Shown here: positions 6,666 through 13,678 of the stretch, in pieces | Layout: each line of letters starts with the position of its first letter | How positions within the stretch are numbered: the stretch's first letter is position 1 | DNA from: a virus | Length of the DNA: 64,000 bases | Strand: one strand, 5' to 3' | IMG/VR virus record: IMGVR_UViG_3300012944_000025 | Location: 25,581-89,580 of that record | Notes under the pieces: generated by a model | Told to the model about the DNA's origin: nothing | Database searches by the model: none | Seen by the model: only the letters and a program-made list of their open reading frames with translations | Position numbers and translations under genes: made by a program

Positions 6666-6904
6666 TATCGGATGCCTTCCATCTCAATCTCGATGGTCAC
6701 GGCGCCGTCTGGGTGGACGGAGATGACCCTGCCGATCATGTTCTTGTTCGTGTCGAACAAACATCGACGAGCCTCGGCGACGAGGCACGACATGCAGTCC
6801 ACGACCGCGTCGTCCGCCGGGCGAGGGTCCATCGGCTCGAGGTTGATCCCGCACCAGGTCCGGCGGAGGTCGTCCATGAACTCGTCGACGCCGTGAGTGA
6901 TCAC
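6665..6904 (-). CDS. D-C-M-x-C-L family protein, 79 aa
   Basis: GTG 6904 overlaps the upstream stop (GTGA). Signature: V-I-T-H-G, T-W-C-G-I, then V-V-D-C-M-S-C-L-V-A-E-A-R. A beta-type C-terminal extension of about 30 residues follows (I-G-R-V-I-S-V-H-P-D-G-A-V-T). Function unknown; a zinc site is inferred. Confidence 0.75.
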   Translation of the reverse strand: MITHGVDEFMDDLRRTWCGINLEPMDPRPADDAVVDCMSCLVAEARRCLFDTNKNMIGRVISVHPDGAVTIEIEMEGIR

Positions 6905-7464
6905 GGCCCCCTCCCGACGAGCGTCATGCACGTCATGCAGTCGACCATCGCACTCTCATAGGTCGCGCGGGCCTTGCTGAGCCTGTCGAAGTTGACGGCG
7001 CTCGCGCCCGCGAGCGGGTGTATCCCGAGCAGGTGCGCGCCACAGACCCCGCGCAGGCGCCTGCCGGCTGGCAGCCTCGCGTGCGTGATCCCCTGGTCGT
7101 CGACCCACGGCGTGGGCGTCCCGAGGTCCAGCGACAGCAGGAGACCGCGGGGCGTGATTACGCCGTTCGTCTCGATCAGGTCGCGGGTGAGCAGCGCGCT
7201 GCGCGAATTCGGCTGCGCCATGCGCTCGTTGACCAGCACGTTCACCCACGTGTTGGGATCGAATGGCACCGCCCCCGTGGCGAACGGGTCATCGAGCTTG
7301 CGGCACCTGTCGCACGTTGCCTGGCGACCGTTCGCGGGGGTTACAGGCCTGTCGAACGGCTTGCTGCACAGCGCGATCACGGTGGTCGGACTCGACCGCG
7401 TCAGGTTCGCCACGTGAACCGCGGTGCCCTGCGAGGCCACGAAAGCCCAGCTCAGCACGGTCAC
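6901..7464 (-). CDS. Two-module Cys/His protein of the D-C-M-x-C-L family, 187 aa
   Basis: GTG 7464 overlaps the upstream stop (GTGA). Two copies of the domain appear in tandem. The N-terminal one reads V-H-V-A, A-L-C-S, then A-T-C-D-R-C. The C-terminal one reads Q-G-I-T-H-A, V-C-G-A-H, then M-V-D-C-M-T-C-M. The linker contains T-P-R-G-L-L-L-S-L-D. The first copy has the general T-C-x-x-C form and the second the local D-C-M form, which suggests that the local family arose from the general one. Confidence 0.75.
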   Translation of the reverse strand: MTVLSWAFVASQGTAVHVANLTRSSPTTVIALCSKPFDRPVTPANGRQATCDRCRKLDDPFATGAVPFDPNTWVNVLVNERMAQPNSRSALLTRDLIETNGVITPRGLLLSLDLGTPTPWVDDQGITHARLPAGRRLRGVCGAHLLGIHPLAGASAVNFDRLSKARATYESAMVDCMTCMTLVGRGP

Positions 7465-7727
7465 GATCGCCTTGCTGCTCGGACGAGGCACGCCATGCAG
7501 TCGATCGGCTTGTCGCTGACGATCGGGTAGAGGGGGATGCCAAACAGCCTACAAGGCCAGCCCCAGTCGTGCGTCACGCCGTTCTCGTCGATGGTCGTCG
7601 CGCCGTGCGGCGCGCAGAGCCCGCAAGGAATGCCGTCGCTTCTCGGTGCCGTCCGATGACAGCGCGAGCAGCGGTCTCCTGTACAGGGGCGCCGTTCACC
7701 CGGACGGGCTGGCATCGTCTCGATCAC
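7461..7727 (-). CDS. D-C-M-x-C-L family protein with extra Cys cluster, 88 aa
   Basis: GTG 7727 overlaps the upstream stop. An N-terminal cluster (P-C-T-G-D-R-C-S-R-C and P-C-G-L-C) precedes the usual order N-G-V-T-H-D, W-P-C-R, P-I-D-C-M-A-C-L-V-R-A-A-R. Two metal sites are possible. Function unknown. Confidence 0.75.
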   Translation of the reverse strand: MIETMPARPGERRPCTGDRCSRCHRTAPRSDGIPCGLCAPHGATTIDENGVTHDWGWPCRLFGIPLYPIVSDKPIDCMACLVRAARRS

Positions 7728-8041
7728 TCCGCGTCCGGCCCCGCGAGGAGCCAGTAGAGGGCAACGTCAATTTCGGTATCGCCTTGCTTGGCGAACGTTG
7801 TGACCAGGTCCCACTTTTCCACTCCTCGGGCATCCTTCCCTCGCTTCTCTATAATCATGGGGCTGCTGTTGACAAAGAACCTGTTTCCCTTCTGTGTACC
7901 ACCTGGCGCCACAACGCGGTAATCCCCCGTGCTCGATCGAATGCGATGGTCGACCGACCTCGTGAGAACGCAGTCCCCCGGCTCGGGCGCTTCGAGCATT
8001 CGTGGGACCCTGCGGTCGTTCGGGTCTTTGTTCTCAGGCAT
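7724..8041 (-). CDS. Hypothetical protein, 105 aa
   Basis: Strong AAGGAG before ATG 8041. Charged, Pro-rich N-terminus, then a beta-type stretch and an acidic helix (D-T-E-I-D-V-A-L-Y-W-L-L). No family recognised. Confidence 0.7.
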   Translation of the reverse strand: MPENKDPNDRRVPRMLEAPEPGDCVLTRSVDHRIRSSTGDYRVVAPGGTQKGNRFFVNSSPMIIEKRGKDARGVEKWDLVTTFAKQGDTEIDVALYWLLAGPDAE

Positions 8042-8050
8042 GTTGTCTCC

Positions 8051-8401
8051 TTACTTCGAGGTTTGCATCGACCCCGGTTTGGTCAGCTCCACGATCTTGG
8101 CCCAGGCGCGGAGCAGGTTCATGTCCGTGTAGTGACTATCGGCCATTCGCAGGACCTCGCCCATCGCGAAGACCTGGATATCCTCGACGGTGATGTGCGA
8201 CTTGGCTGCGCTGACCTGGTCGAGAACGATGAGCCACACGTTCTCGGTGATGATGTCGGATGCGGCGCTTGCGAACCCGTCAGACCCCGTCGCGGCCCGG
8301 GTGTGCAGCAGCGCGAGGCGCTTCTTCGCCTTCTTGGTGACGTCGGCCAGCCGCGCGTCGAGACGCTTCCGGTCGACGCAGTCGTACATCGCCTGCGGCA
8401 C
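8051..8401 (-). CDS. Hypothetical helical protein, 116 aa
   Basis: GTG 8401 lies immediately after the upstream stop; ATG 8389 is an alternative. Predominantly helical with a basic segment (K-K-A-K-K-R). No family recognised. It is the middle gene of a coupled run. Confidence 0.65.
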   Translation of the reverse strand: MPQAMYDCVDRKRLDARLADVTKKAKKRLALLHTRAATGSDGFASAASDIITENVWLIVLDQVSAAKSHITVEDIQVFAMGEVLRMADSHYTDMNLLRAWAKIVELTKPGSMQTSK

Positions 8402-8402
8402 G

Positions 8403-8750
8403 TCAGGCCGCCTTGAGGGCCTTGAGCGTCATGCGGTGCGCCTTGCGCATCGACTTGTCGAGCACCGACCAGTCGGTGACGTGCAGGCCAACGTTGCGCG
8501 CGTACTCCTTGAGTCGCAGCACGTCCCACGCTCCCCTGGTCAGCCGCATCCTGCGGCTGGTGAGGACCTTGGCCCCGTCGTCGAGCGGCGTGTAGCCGCT
8601 GACGAAGATCAGCTGGTCCTCGGTTTGGCTGAGCAACACGACGACCTCGTCGTGGCGCAACGAGAAGCGGGTGCCCTGCTTGACGATGTGATCGAACGAC
8701 GTCTGTTCCGACAGGCGGAACGAGACCTTCTCCAGCATCTTGAATTTCAT
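8403..8750 (-). CDS. Hypothetical protein, 115 aa
   Basis: GGAGG upstream of ATG 8750 (M-K-F-K-M-L-E-K) fixes the start; the longer in-frame extension is antisense or out of frame to the next gene. Beta-rich first half and a basic Lys/Arg/Ala C-terminal helix. No family recognised. Confidence 0.7.
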   Translation of the reverse strand: MKFKMLEKVSFRLSEQTSFDHIVKQGTRFSLRHDEVVVLLSQTEDQLIFVSGYTPLDDGAKVLTSRRMRLTRGAWDVLRLKEYARNVGLHVTDWSVLDKSMRKAHRMTLKALKAA

Positions 8751-9124
8751 TTGGAATCCTCCAACCATTTCATCCGACGTGTGAACAGCCTGTCCTTCGC
8801 AGCCGGCGACAGCCCCTCCATGCAGGGTCCGCCGGCCCTCATGTCCGAGAAGAAGTTCTCCTCGATCTGCGACCACAGCTCGAGGTAGGTCCAGCCCTCC
8901 TCGCAGCCGAAGTGATTCCGGATCTCGACGCACGACAAGCACGTCTTGAACTCCGACCACGACCCGTCCCACAGGCCCTTGACGTGCTCGTACTTCGTAC
9001 CCTTGGGGATCGTCTCGTTACACTCGGTACAGCGATGGTCCTTGGCCGCCTTGCGCGTGTGCACGTTGCTCACCGACGGGTGGTCGCCGTGCTCGCTGCT
9101 GAGGGGGCAGCACGTGAATGTCAC
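8747..9124 (-). CDS. Zinc-ribbon-like protein, 125 aa
   Basis: GTG 9124 overlaps the upstream stop (GTGA). C-T-E-C-N-E-T-I-P-K-G and later K-T-C-L-S-C-V-E-I form two CxxC pairs spaced like a treble-clef or zinc ribbon. W and G residues between them match a small family seen in phages. Additional Cys at the start (T-F-T-C-C-P). DNA, RNA or protein binding cannot be distinguished. Confidence 0.75.
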   Translation of the reverse strand: MTFTCCPLSSEHGDHPSVSNVHTRKAAKDHRCTECNETIPKGTKYEHVKGLWDGSWSEFKTCLSCVEIRNHFGCEEGWTYLELWSQIEENFFSDMRAGGPCMEGLSPAAKDRLFTRRMKWLEDSK

Positions 9125-9513
9125 GCGTCCTCGAGCGCGACGTCGTACTCGTCGTCGTCCCAGTGCGCGGATTCGCCGCAGCGCGGGCACGTCCAGAACC
9201 AGTCCGGACGGTTCAGCTGACGCAAGTACTGCTCCTCGGTGAGGAACTGCTGGCCGTGATCGTCGCAGAGCACCGCGAACGGCGTGCGCCGGGCCACCAG
9301 GCACGACATGCAATCGACGGGATCGTCGGTGGTCGGTCCGGTTCCGTCGGGGGCGAGTCGCGCGCGGACCACGCGGAAGCCCATCGCGGCGAGGTTCACG
9401 CCCGGCGGCTCGTCGAACACGATGACGCCGCACGCCGTGGTCGCCGTCCGCCAGACGCGGACGTCGTGCACCAGGCCGTCGACGCAGCGCACGTTCGCCC
9501 GGTGCGCCGTCAC
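9121..9513 (-). CDS. D-C-M-x-C-L family protein fused to a second Cys motif, 130 aa
   Basis: GTG 9513 overlaps the upstream stop. First module: G-L-V-H-D, T-A-C-G, then P-V-D-C-M-S-C-L-V-A-R-R. Second module: V-L-C-D-D-H-G-Q and W-T-C-P-R-C-G, ending in an acidic tail (W-D-D-D-E-Y-D). The second module probably binds its own zinc. Function unknown. Confidence 0.75.
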   Translation of the reverse strand: MTAHRANVRCVDGLVHDVRVWRTATTACGVIVFDEPPGVNLAAMGFRVVRARLAPDGTGPTTDDPVDCMSCLVARRTPFAVLCDDHGQQFLTEEQYLRQLNRPDWFWTCPRCGESAHWDDDEYDVALEDA

Positions 9514-10268
9514 TCGGTGATCCCCTTGGCAGCGAGGTAGTCCTTCTGCGGGATGTACGCGCCGGTGGCCTTGTCCCGGAACCCCCACCCACCGGTCTTG
9601 CGTCCCGCCACGAACAGCGACCAGCTGCCCACGGCGGGGTTCAGCAGGTCCACGCGGTGGAAGTCGTCCCCGCGGATGACGTTGACGGTTCCGGGCATCA
9701 CCACCCGCGTCTCCCCGCCCCGCTCCTCGCGATACCCGCCGGCCAGGACGATCGCCACGGCCAGGTCCCATGGGTGGTTGTGCTGATCGCGATCGGCGTC
9801 CCCGCGGTGGAACTTGTGTAGGAACACAGCGAACGGGAGATCGCTGCCCTCGTCGTCGACGTCGCGCGGTCCCTCGGGCCACAGGTACCATCGCGTGAGG
9901 TACGGATCTCCGTTGGTCGAGATCGTCCGGTTGGGTAGCTTCTCGGTGACCGCCTCGAGCTTGCGAACCACGGTGATCTCGTCGTGCGCGATCAGCCCGA
10001 GTAGCCCTGCGACCCGGTTCGAGGCGAGGACCAGAAGCTCGGCGGCCGAGGACGGCATGGCCTCCTCGATGGCCGCGAGGCGCTGTTGCAGCGCGGGAAC
10101 GTTGACCACGCCGTCCTCGACCGAGCCGTTGGCGATTATCGTTTCAAGGTTGTCGATTCGGCGCTCGAGGACTCGGAGGTCTCGTTCGCGGTCGCTCTTG
10201 ACGAGTTCAAACGCCAATTTCAGGCGCTCGTGGTCCCGTTTCAATGCGTCCATCTCATGCCAGCTCAC
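9510..10268 (-). CDS. Cupin-domain protein with N-terminal coiled coil, 252 aa
   Basis: GTG 10268 has AAGGA at good spacing; ATG 10253 is an alternative. Residues 1-70 are a charged coiled coil (R-D-H-E-R-L-K...R-R-I-D-N-L-E). The C-terminal half is a cupin-like beta barrel with metal-site residues D-Q-H-N-H-P-W and a later D-D-F-H-R-V. Small cupins of this H-N-H-P-W type occur in phages and bacteria, with unassigned substrates. The coiled coil implies oligomerisation or a scaffold role. Confidence 0.75.
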   Translation of the reverse strand: MSWHEMDALKRDHERLKLAFELVKSDRERDLRVLERRIDNLETIIANGSVEDGVVNVPALQQRLAAIEEAMPSSAAELLVLASNRVAGLLGLIAHDEITVVRKLEAVTEKLPNRTISTNGDPYLTRWYLWPEGPRDVDDEGSDLPFAVFLHKFHRGDADRDQHNHPWDLAVAIVLAGGYREERGGETRVVMPGTVNVIRGDDFHRVDLLNPAVGSWSLFVAGRKTGGWGFRDKATGAYIPQKDYLAAKGITE

Positions 10269-10434
10269 GTGTCCTTGCCTTTCTCGCGCGGTGCCGCGCG
10301 TATGAAATTCCTGCGATGACAGGCCAGACGGGCCACGCCGCGCAGCCGAGCGCGACACGCCACCATGGGCCGGTCTTGCGCATCAGTCCGCCGAGCGCCG
10401 CGGTGATGGCCGCCCATACGACCACGATCGTCAC
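10255..10434 (-). CDS. Small membrane protein, two TM segments, 59 aa
   Basis: GTG 10434 overlaps the upstream stop (GTGA). Two hydrophobic stretches (V-T-I-V-V-V-W-A-A-I and A-L-G-C-A-A-W-P-V-W) are separated by a short basic loop, with a highly basic C-terminal tail. By topology it could be a holin-like or membrane-anchoring protein, but no lysis neighbours are present. Confidence 0.65.
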   Translation of the reverse strand: MTIVVVWAAITAALGGLMRKTGPWWRVALGCAAWPVWPVIAGISYARHRARKARTRELA

Positions 10435-10682
10435 CGCAACCTCACGTACAACCCCATCCTGTGGGCGCCATCGTGTCCCTTCGGCAGCTCGCAATACGAG
10501 TCCTCGCAGTGAGGTGGCTTGATGGTCTCGGCCAGGCCTGACCCGCCGCAAGCCTGACACGATTGCCAGCCATGCCCCCATCCGACGAAGGTCATCCCAA
10601 CGGGATGATTCACCTCCTCAGTGTCCGGCGCGCACGATGGGCACAGCTCTCGTCCGGCGCCGTCGAGAGTGATCTTGCTCAT
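10431..10682 (-). CDS. Cys-rich zinc-knuckle protein, 83 aa
   Basis: ATG 10682 shares ATGA with the upstream gene. Two clusters: a DnaJ-like C-P-S-C ... C-Q-A-C-G-G-S-G pair, and a C-E-D-S-Y-C-E-L-P-K-G-H-D-G-A-H motif that recurs in small actinophage-type proteins. Likely two zinc sites. Function unknown. Confidence 0.7.
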   Translation of the reverse strand: MSKITLDGAGRELCPSCAPDTEEVNHPVGMTFVGWGHGWQSCQACGGSGLAETIKPPHCEDSYCELPKGHDGAHRMGLYVRLR

Positions 10683-10864
10683 GGGTCGATCTTCCAGTGC
10701 CCGACGGCAACGCCATCCTGGCCTCGAATGTCGCCCTCCTTGGTCTCGATCGAGATGAACTTGTTGTGCCCGACGGACAGCAGGTACAGGTACAGCGCGA
10801 CGAGCTTGCGCCCCTTCTCGTCGTCGACGACATCAGGGATGTCGATAACCGCGGTCAGGCGCAC
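10679..10864 (-). CDS. Hypothetical protein, 61 aa
   Basis: GTG 10864 starts ten bases inside the end of the upstream gene. Short alpha/beta protein (V-A-L-Y-L-Y-L-L-S-V-G, F-I-S-I-E-T). No family recognised. Confidence 0.65.
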   Translation of the reverse strand: MRLTAVIDIPDVVDDEKGRKLVALYLYLLSVGHNKFISIETKEGDIRGQDGVAVGHWKIDP

Positions 10865-11268
10865 GTCTTCCTCGCCTTCTTGCGCCGGGGTGTCCGGGCG
10901 AGCGTCCGGGCCGTGGCCTCGGCTCGCTCCCGTTCCTCGGTCGCGAGCCGCTCCTGGTGGAGTTTGTGGTACTTCATGAAGTCACTCCTGACGCGGTTCA
11001 GGTCCTCCACCTGGCCGGTGAAGGTGCTGAGGACGTACCAAGACCGGCCGGGCATCAGCGGGTGACTGCCGTACTGCAGGCGGCAGAACCGGATCTGAAT
11101 GGCCTTGGCCTCCTCGATGGTGTCGACGCTGAACACGGGCAGCGCCCTGCCGTTGAACACCTTCTCCTTGGTGACGGTGTCCCGATAGGTCACCGTGCCG
11201 TCCGCGCAGACGTGGATCATGTAGCGCCGCTTGAACGCGGCGTTGATTTCCTCGTTGGTTATGGTCAT
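10855..11268 (-). CDS. Hypothetical protein with basic C-terminus, 137 aa
   Basis: ATG 11268 (M-T-I-T-N-E-E-I) is preferred because the upstream in-frame extension overlaps the next gene antisense to its Cys motif. The C-terminus is strongly basic (R-R-K-K-A-R-K). Possibly nucleic-acid binding. No family recognised. Confidence 0.65.
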   Translation of the reverse strand: MTITNEEINAAFKRRYMIHVCADGTVTYRDTVTKEKVFNGRALPVFSVDTIEEAKAIQIRFCRLQYGSHPLMPGRSWYVLSTFTGQVEDLNRVRSDFMKYHKLHQERLATEERERAEATARTLARTPRRKKARKTCA

Positions 11269-11483
11269 TTGACCCCGCTGCATCGCGGGCATCGCAGCTT
11301 GTCCTTCGGGCGGGCGGTCAACGTCCAGCCGTGAGGCAGCGCGTCCTCTTCGATGGTGAAGGTTGCCAGCGTACGCCCCAGTCCTTGGGATTCGTAGCTG
11401 TTGTACCGAGCCGTCGCCGGTAGGATCACCGACTGCGTCTCCTTGCACTCGTCGCAGCGCAGCGTGCACGGTATCTCGAGCAT
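11265..11483 (-). CDS. Zinc-ribbon protein, 72 aa
   Basis: GGAGGAG precedes ATG 11483. R-C-D-E-C-K near the N-terminus and R-C-P-R-C-S-G at the C-terminus are two CxxC knuckles flanking a beta region, a classical zinc-ribbon spacing. Role unknown. Confidence 0.75.
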   Translation of the reverse strand: MLEIPCTLRCDECKETQSVILPATARYNSYESQGLGRTLATFTIEEDALPHGWTLTARPKDKLRCPRCSGVK

Positions 11484-11518
11484 CCTCGTTCTCCTCCGGT
11501 CGACAGGTTACCCGACAG

Positions 11519-11710
11519 CTAGCCGTGCAGCCCGTTGCGCACGCGCTGGATGCGAACGAGCGCGTTGCTGTACGCTTTCTTGTCCGTCTCGTCCGCCTGC
11601 TTGTTTTGACCGAGCTTGTGGATTCGCTCCTCCGCCTGTGACAGCACCTCGCTGACCTTGGTTAGGCATTCGCTAAGCTCGATGTCGATGAAACCTTCAG
11701 CCCTGCTCAT
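11519..11710 (-). CDS. Hypothetical helical protein, 63 aa
   Basis: ATG 11710 overlaps the upstream stop (ATGA). Two amphipathic helices rich in Glu/Lys. No family recognised. Followed by a 35-base gap with nothing seen. Confidence 0.65.
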   Translation of the reverse strand: MSRAEGFIDIELSECLTKVSEVLSQAEERIHKLGQNKQADETDKKAYSNALVRIQRVRNGLHG

Positions 11711-11922
11711 GTGTTGTCGCTTTCTTGCCGTACGAGGCAGGTCATGCAATCGACATCGGCGCTGCGGGGACGGTCCTTGTCGTCCCAGCAGCTCCGCAAC
11801 CGACGACTGGCCCCGCAGGGAGCCCGCGCCGTGTACCAGCCGGCGTGGCGGTTGTCGCGACGCTGGTCGGAAAGGGGTAACCAGGCATGCGTGATGCCCG
11901 TCTTGTCGCGCCACGCGCTCAC
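11707..11922 (-). CDS. D-C-M-x-C-L family protein, 71 aa
   Basis: GTG 11922 overlaps the upstream stop. One of the clearest family members: T-G-I-T-H-A-W-L-P-L near the start, A-P-C-G-A in the middle, and D-V-D-C-M-T-C-L-V-R at the C-terminus. This matches the order and spacing of the second module of the 6901-7464 protein. Function unknown. Confidence 0.78.
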   Translation of the reverse strand: MSAWRDKTGITHAWLPLSDQRRDNRHAGWYTARAPCGASRRLRSCWDDKDRPRSADVDCMTCLVRQESDNT

Positions 11923-12092
11923 GGCGGCCTCCGGCAGCTGACGACCATCGATCCGCCGATCGTGACTGGCCGCATATCACCACAAAGCGGGACGGACCTC
12001 GGTCTCGAAGGTCGCACGATCGCCGCGCCACCCGCGATCGCAACCAACAGAAGGACTACTAGACCCGCGTTAGTCGGCGGCGGGGGTCTCAT
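11919..12092 (-). CDS. Small single-TM protein, 57 aa
   Basis: ATG 12092 starts inside the end of the upstream gene with GAGG nearby. Residues 8-27 form one hydrophobic segment (A-G-L-V-V-L-L-L-V-A-I-A-G-G), followed by a basic tail with two Cys. Start choice is uncertain. Function unknown. Confidence 0.5.
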   Translation of the reverse strand: MRPPPPTNAGLVVLLLVAIAGGAAIVRPSRPRSVPLCGDMRPVTIGGSMVVSCRRPP

Positions 12093-12582
12093 TGGGCATG
12101 ACCTCGACGCCGGCAATGATCTCCGCGATGACGCCCATGATCGCCTCGAAGGCTTCACTGCCGGGCGTCTGCCACTCCTTGGCGTCCCAGACGGTGACCT
12201 CGACCCATGGCAGAGTCAGGTTCTTCCGATGAAGCAGGTTGACCTGCTCCATCAGCGGGCGCTCCTCTGTCGGCATCCAGTCGACCGACACGCGGTTTGT
12301 TTCGGTCTCGATGACAACGAACGCAGTGCCGTCCTTGAAGTTCGCTCTGGTCGGCCCCGGCACCTTGGCGAACTTCGCTGTGCACTCGGTCACCATCGTG
12401 AGCGCCCGGTTGACCGCTTTGAGCACGATCTTCGCCTCGTTCCCTGGGATCTTGGTGAGGTGGTGCTTCGCGGGCACAAGGATGTTCGGCAGACTGTGGA
12501 ACATGCCCACCGCGACCTCGTGCGCGGTCTTGGGGATCCACTCCTCGACGGTGCCGTCGGCGGGCTCTTCTTTCTTGCTCAT
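12070..12582 (-). CDS. Hypothetical protein, 170 aa
   Basis: ATG 12582 (M-S-K-K-E-E-P) overlaps the upstream stop (ATGA). The long in-frame extension further upstream is Arg-rich and antisense in character. Mixed alpha/beta composition. No family recognised. Confidence 0.7.
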   Translation of the reverse strand: MSKKEEPADGTVEEWIPKTAHEVAVGMFHSLPNILVPAKHHLTKIPGNEAKIVLKAVNRALTMVTECTAKFAKVPGPTRANFKDGTAFVVIETETNRVSVDWMPTEERPLMEQVNLLHRKNLTLPWVEVTVWDAKEWQTPGSEAFEAIMGVIAEIIAGVEVMPNETPAAD

Positions 12583-12977
12583 GATTCTCCTTTCAGCGCG
12601 GCTATCAGAGCGTCCGCGCGGGCGAGCGCGCCCTCGCGCTGTGTGATGAGATCGTCGATCTGGCTCGCTACGCTGGCGAGCAGCCGCTCGACGCTCAGCT
12701 GCGCGAACACCTCCGTGCGTCGCTCGCGTGAGCACGACGCGAGCACCACTTCGCCCGCGTCGCTCTCGACGATCAGTCGCCACTGCCCTCCGGTCTTGCC
12801 GAACACCAGCTTCTCGTTGTCGGTCAGGCCGACGGAGACGCGCACGCTGATGTGCAGGCGGAGGGCCTCCTCGATCTCGCCGATCAGCGTCGAGAGCTTC
12901 GAGTCCAACTCCTGAATTCTCCTGTTCTTCGATCCGACCGCGGCCAACACGTCGGGAAGTTTGGCGTTATCTGGCAT
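12579..12977 (-). CDS. Hypothetical coiled-coil protein, 132 aa
   Basis: AAGGA upstream of ATG 12977, within a repeated 24-base element. Residues 15-40 form a coiled coil (R-R-I-Q-E-L-D-S-K-L). A beta region and a helical C-terminus follow. No family recognised. Confidence 0.7.
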   Translation of the reverse strand: MPDNAKLPDVLAAVGSKNRRIQELDSKLSTLIGEIEEALRLHISVRVSVGLTDNEKLVFGKTGGQWRLIVESDAGEVVLASCSRERRTEVFAQLSVERLLASVASQIDDLITQREGALARADALIAALKGES

Positions 12978-12980
12978 GCT

Positions 12981-13004
12981 TATCCTTCGAGCGCCTCGCG
13001 CTCC
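12981..13004. repeat. 24-bp direct repeat, copy A
   Basis: Matches 13245-13268 at 23 of 24 positions in the same orientation. Copy A lies between the lanthipeptide-like gene and the next gene, and on the minus strand can be read as E-R-E-A-L-E-G-stop, echoing the MazG-like protein's C-terminus (E-E-R-K-A-L-E-G-stop). It also carries the AAGGA ribosome-binding site for the gene starting at 12977. Confidence 0.8.
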
Positions 13005-13009
13005 GCGCC

Positions 13010-13231
13010 TTACGGAGTCTGTCCCGTCGGTGGGACGACGGTCGCGGTGCCGCAGGTGTCCGTGTCATTGCAGGTCGCGCTGGCGCAGCCGACCGTGCAG
13101 TTGCGCCGCGTCACGCAACCGATGCTTGCCGGGCAACCAGCGACGGAACCTCCGCCGACGCGGGCGAGCTGCACGCTCCCGAGGTGAAGAATCGTCTCAC
13201 GCGCCAACACCAGACGTTTTGACTTGATCAT
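13010..13231 (-). CDS. Class I lanthipeptide-precursor-like peptide, 73 aa
   Basis: The N-terminus matches the leader pattern K-x-L-x-L-x-x-E-T-[LI]-x-x-L-x-x-x-x-L-x-x-V-x-G-G of class I lanthipeptide precursors (the leader type frequent in Myxococcota and Bacteroidota): here R6-L-V-L, E12-T-I, L17, L22, V25 and G26-G27-G28. The 45 residues after the triple Gly form a core-like region with six Cys (33, 39, 45, 49, 54, 60) among many Ser and Thr. In characterised systems LanB/LanC dehydrate Ser/Thr and cyclise with Cys, and a peptidase cuts after the Gly motif. No such enzymes are visible here. A disulfide-rich or zinc-binding protein is the main alternative. Flanked by 24-bp direct repeats. 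Confidence 0.7.
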   Translation of the reverse strand: MIKSKRLVLARETILHLGSVQLARVGGGSVAGCPASIGCVTRRNCTVGCASATCNDTDTCGTATVVPPTGQTP

Positions 13232-13243
13232 GTTGCTTCGTTC

Positions 13244-13630
13244 CTATCCTTCGAGCGCCTTGCGCTCCTCTTCCAGGTTGCGATTGAGGGCCTTGTGCGA
13301 GTCGAACTTGTCGCCGTACCGCACCTTGAGCTTCGCGATGTTCCGCTCGTGCGCCTCGGAGATGGAGCGCTTGATCGCGTGAAGCATCACGGCCTGGTAC
13401 CAGGACAGGTCCCCGTTCTCCTCGAGGATGTTGACCTCGTCGAGCGCCTTGCCGTAGATGATGTGCTTCTTCAGCGCGTCGGCCAGCTCGCCGACCTCGC
13501 TCGACATGCCGAGCACGGCGTGGATCAGACGGGCGACGACGACGTCGTGATCATGATCCCCTCCGAGCCTGACGAAGTCCGGGGTACTTTCGGTGCGCAG
13601 GGCGTCCTCTTGGTACTGGTTGTCGTTCAT
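13244..13630 (-). CDS. MazG-like nucleotide pyrophosphohydrolase, 128 aa
   Basis: All-alpha NTP-PPase type. Metal-binding pattern S-S-E-V-G-E-L-A-D, then K-K-H-I-I-Y-G-K and E-E-N-G-D-L-S-W-Y, which correspond to the E-x-x-E and E-x-x-D helices of the MazG/iMazG fold. Such enzymes hydrolyse (d)NTPs to monophosphate and pyrophosphate; in phages they are linked to house-cleaning or to lowering ppGpp. ATG 13630 is chosen (M-N-D-N-Q-Y-Q-E); a longer start at 13657 is possible. Its 3' end contains one copy of the 24-bp repeat. Confidence 0.82.
   Translation of the reverse strand: MNDNQYQEDALRTESTPDFVRLGGDHDHDVVVARLIHAVLGMSSEVGELADALKKHIIYGKALDEVNILEENGDLSWYQAVMLHAIKRSISEAHERNIAKLKVRYGDKFDSHKALNRNLEEERKALEG
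13245..13268. repeat. 24-bp direct repeat, copy B
   Basis: Overlaps the last codons and stop of the MazG-like gene (minus strand E-E-R-K-A-L-E-G-stop). Pairs with 12981-13004; one mismatch. The two copies bracket the lanthipeptide-like gene with nothing else between them. Confidence 0.8.
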
Positions 13631-13678
13631 GCGATGTTTATCCCATGAGCAAAGCACCCCGTCACATGCTTATGCCAA

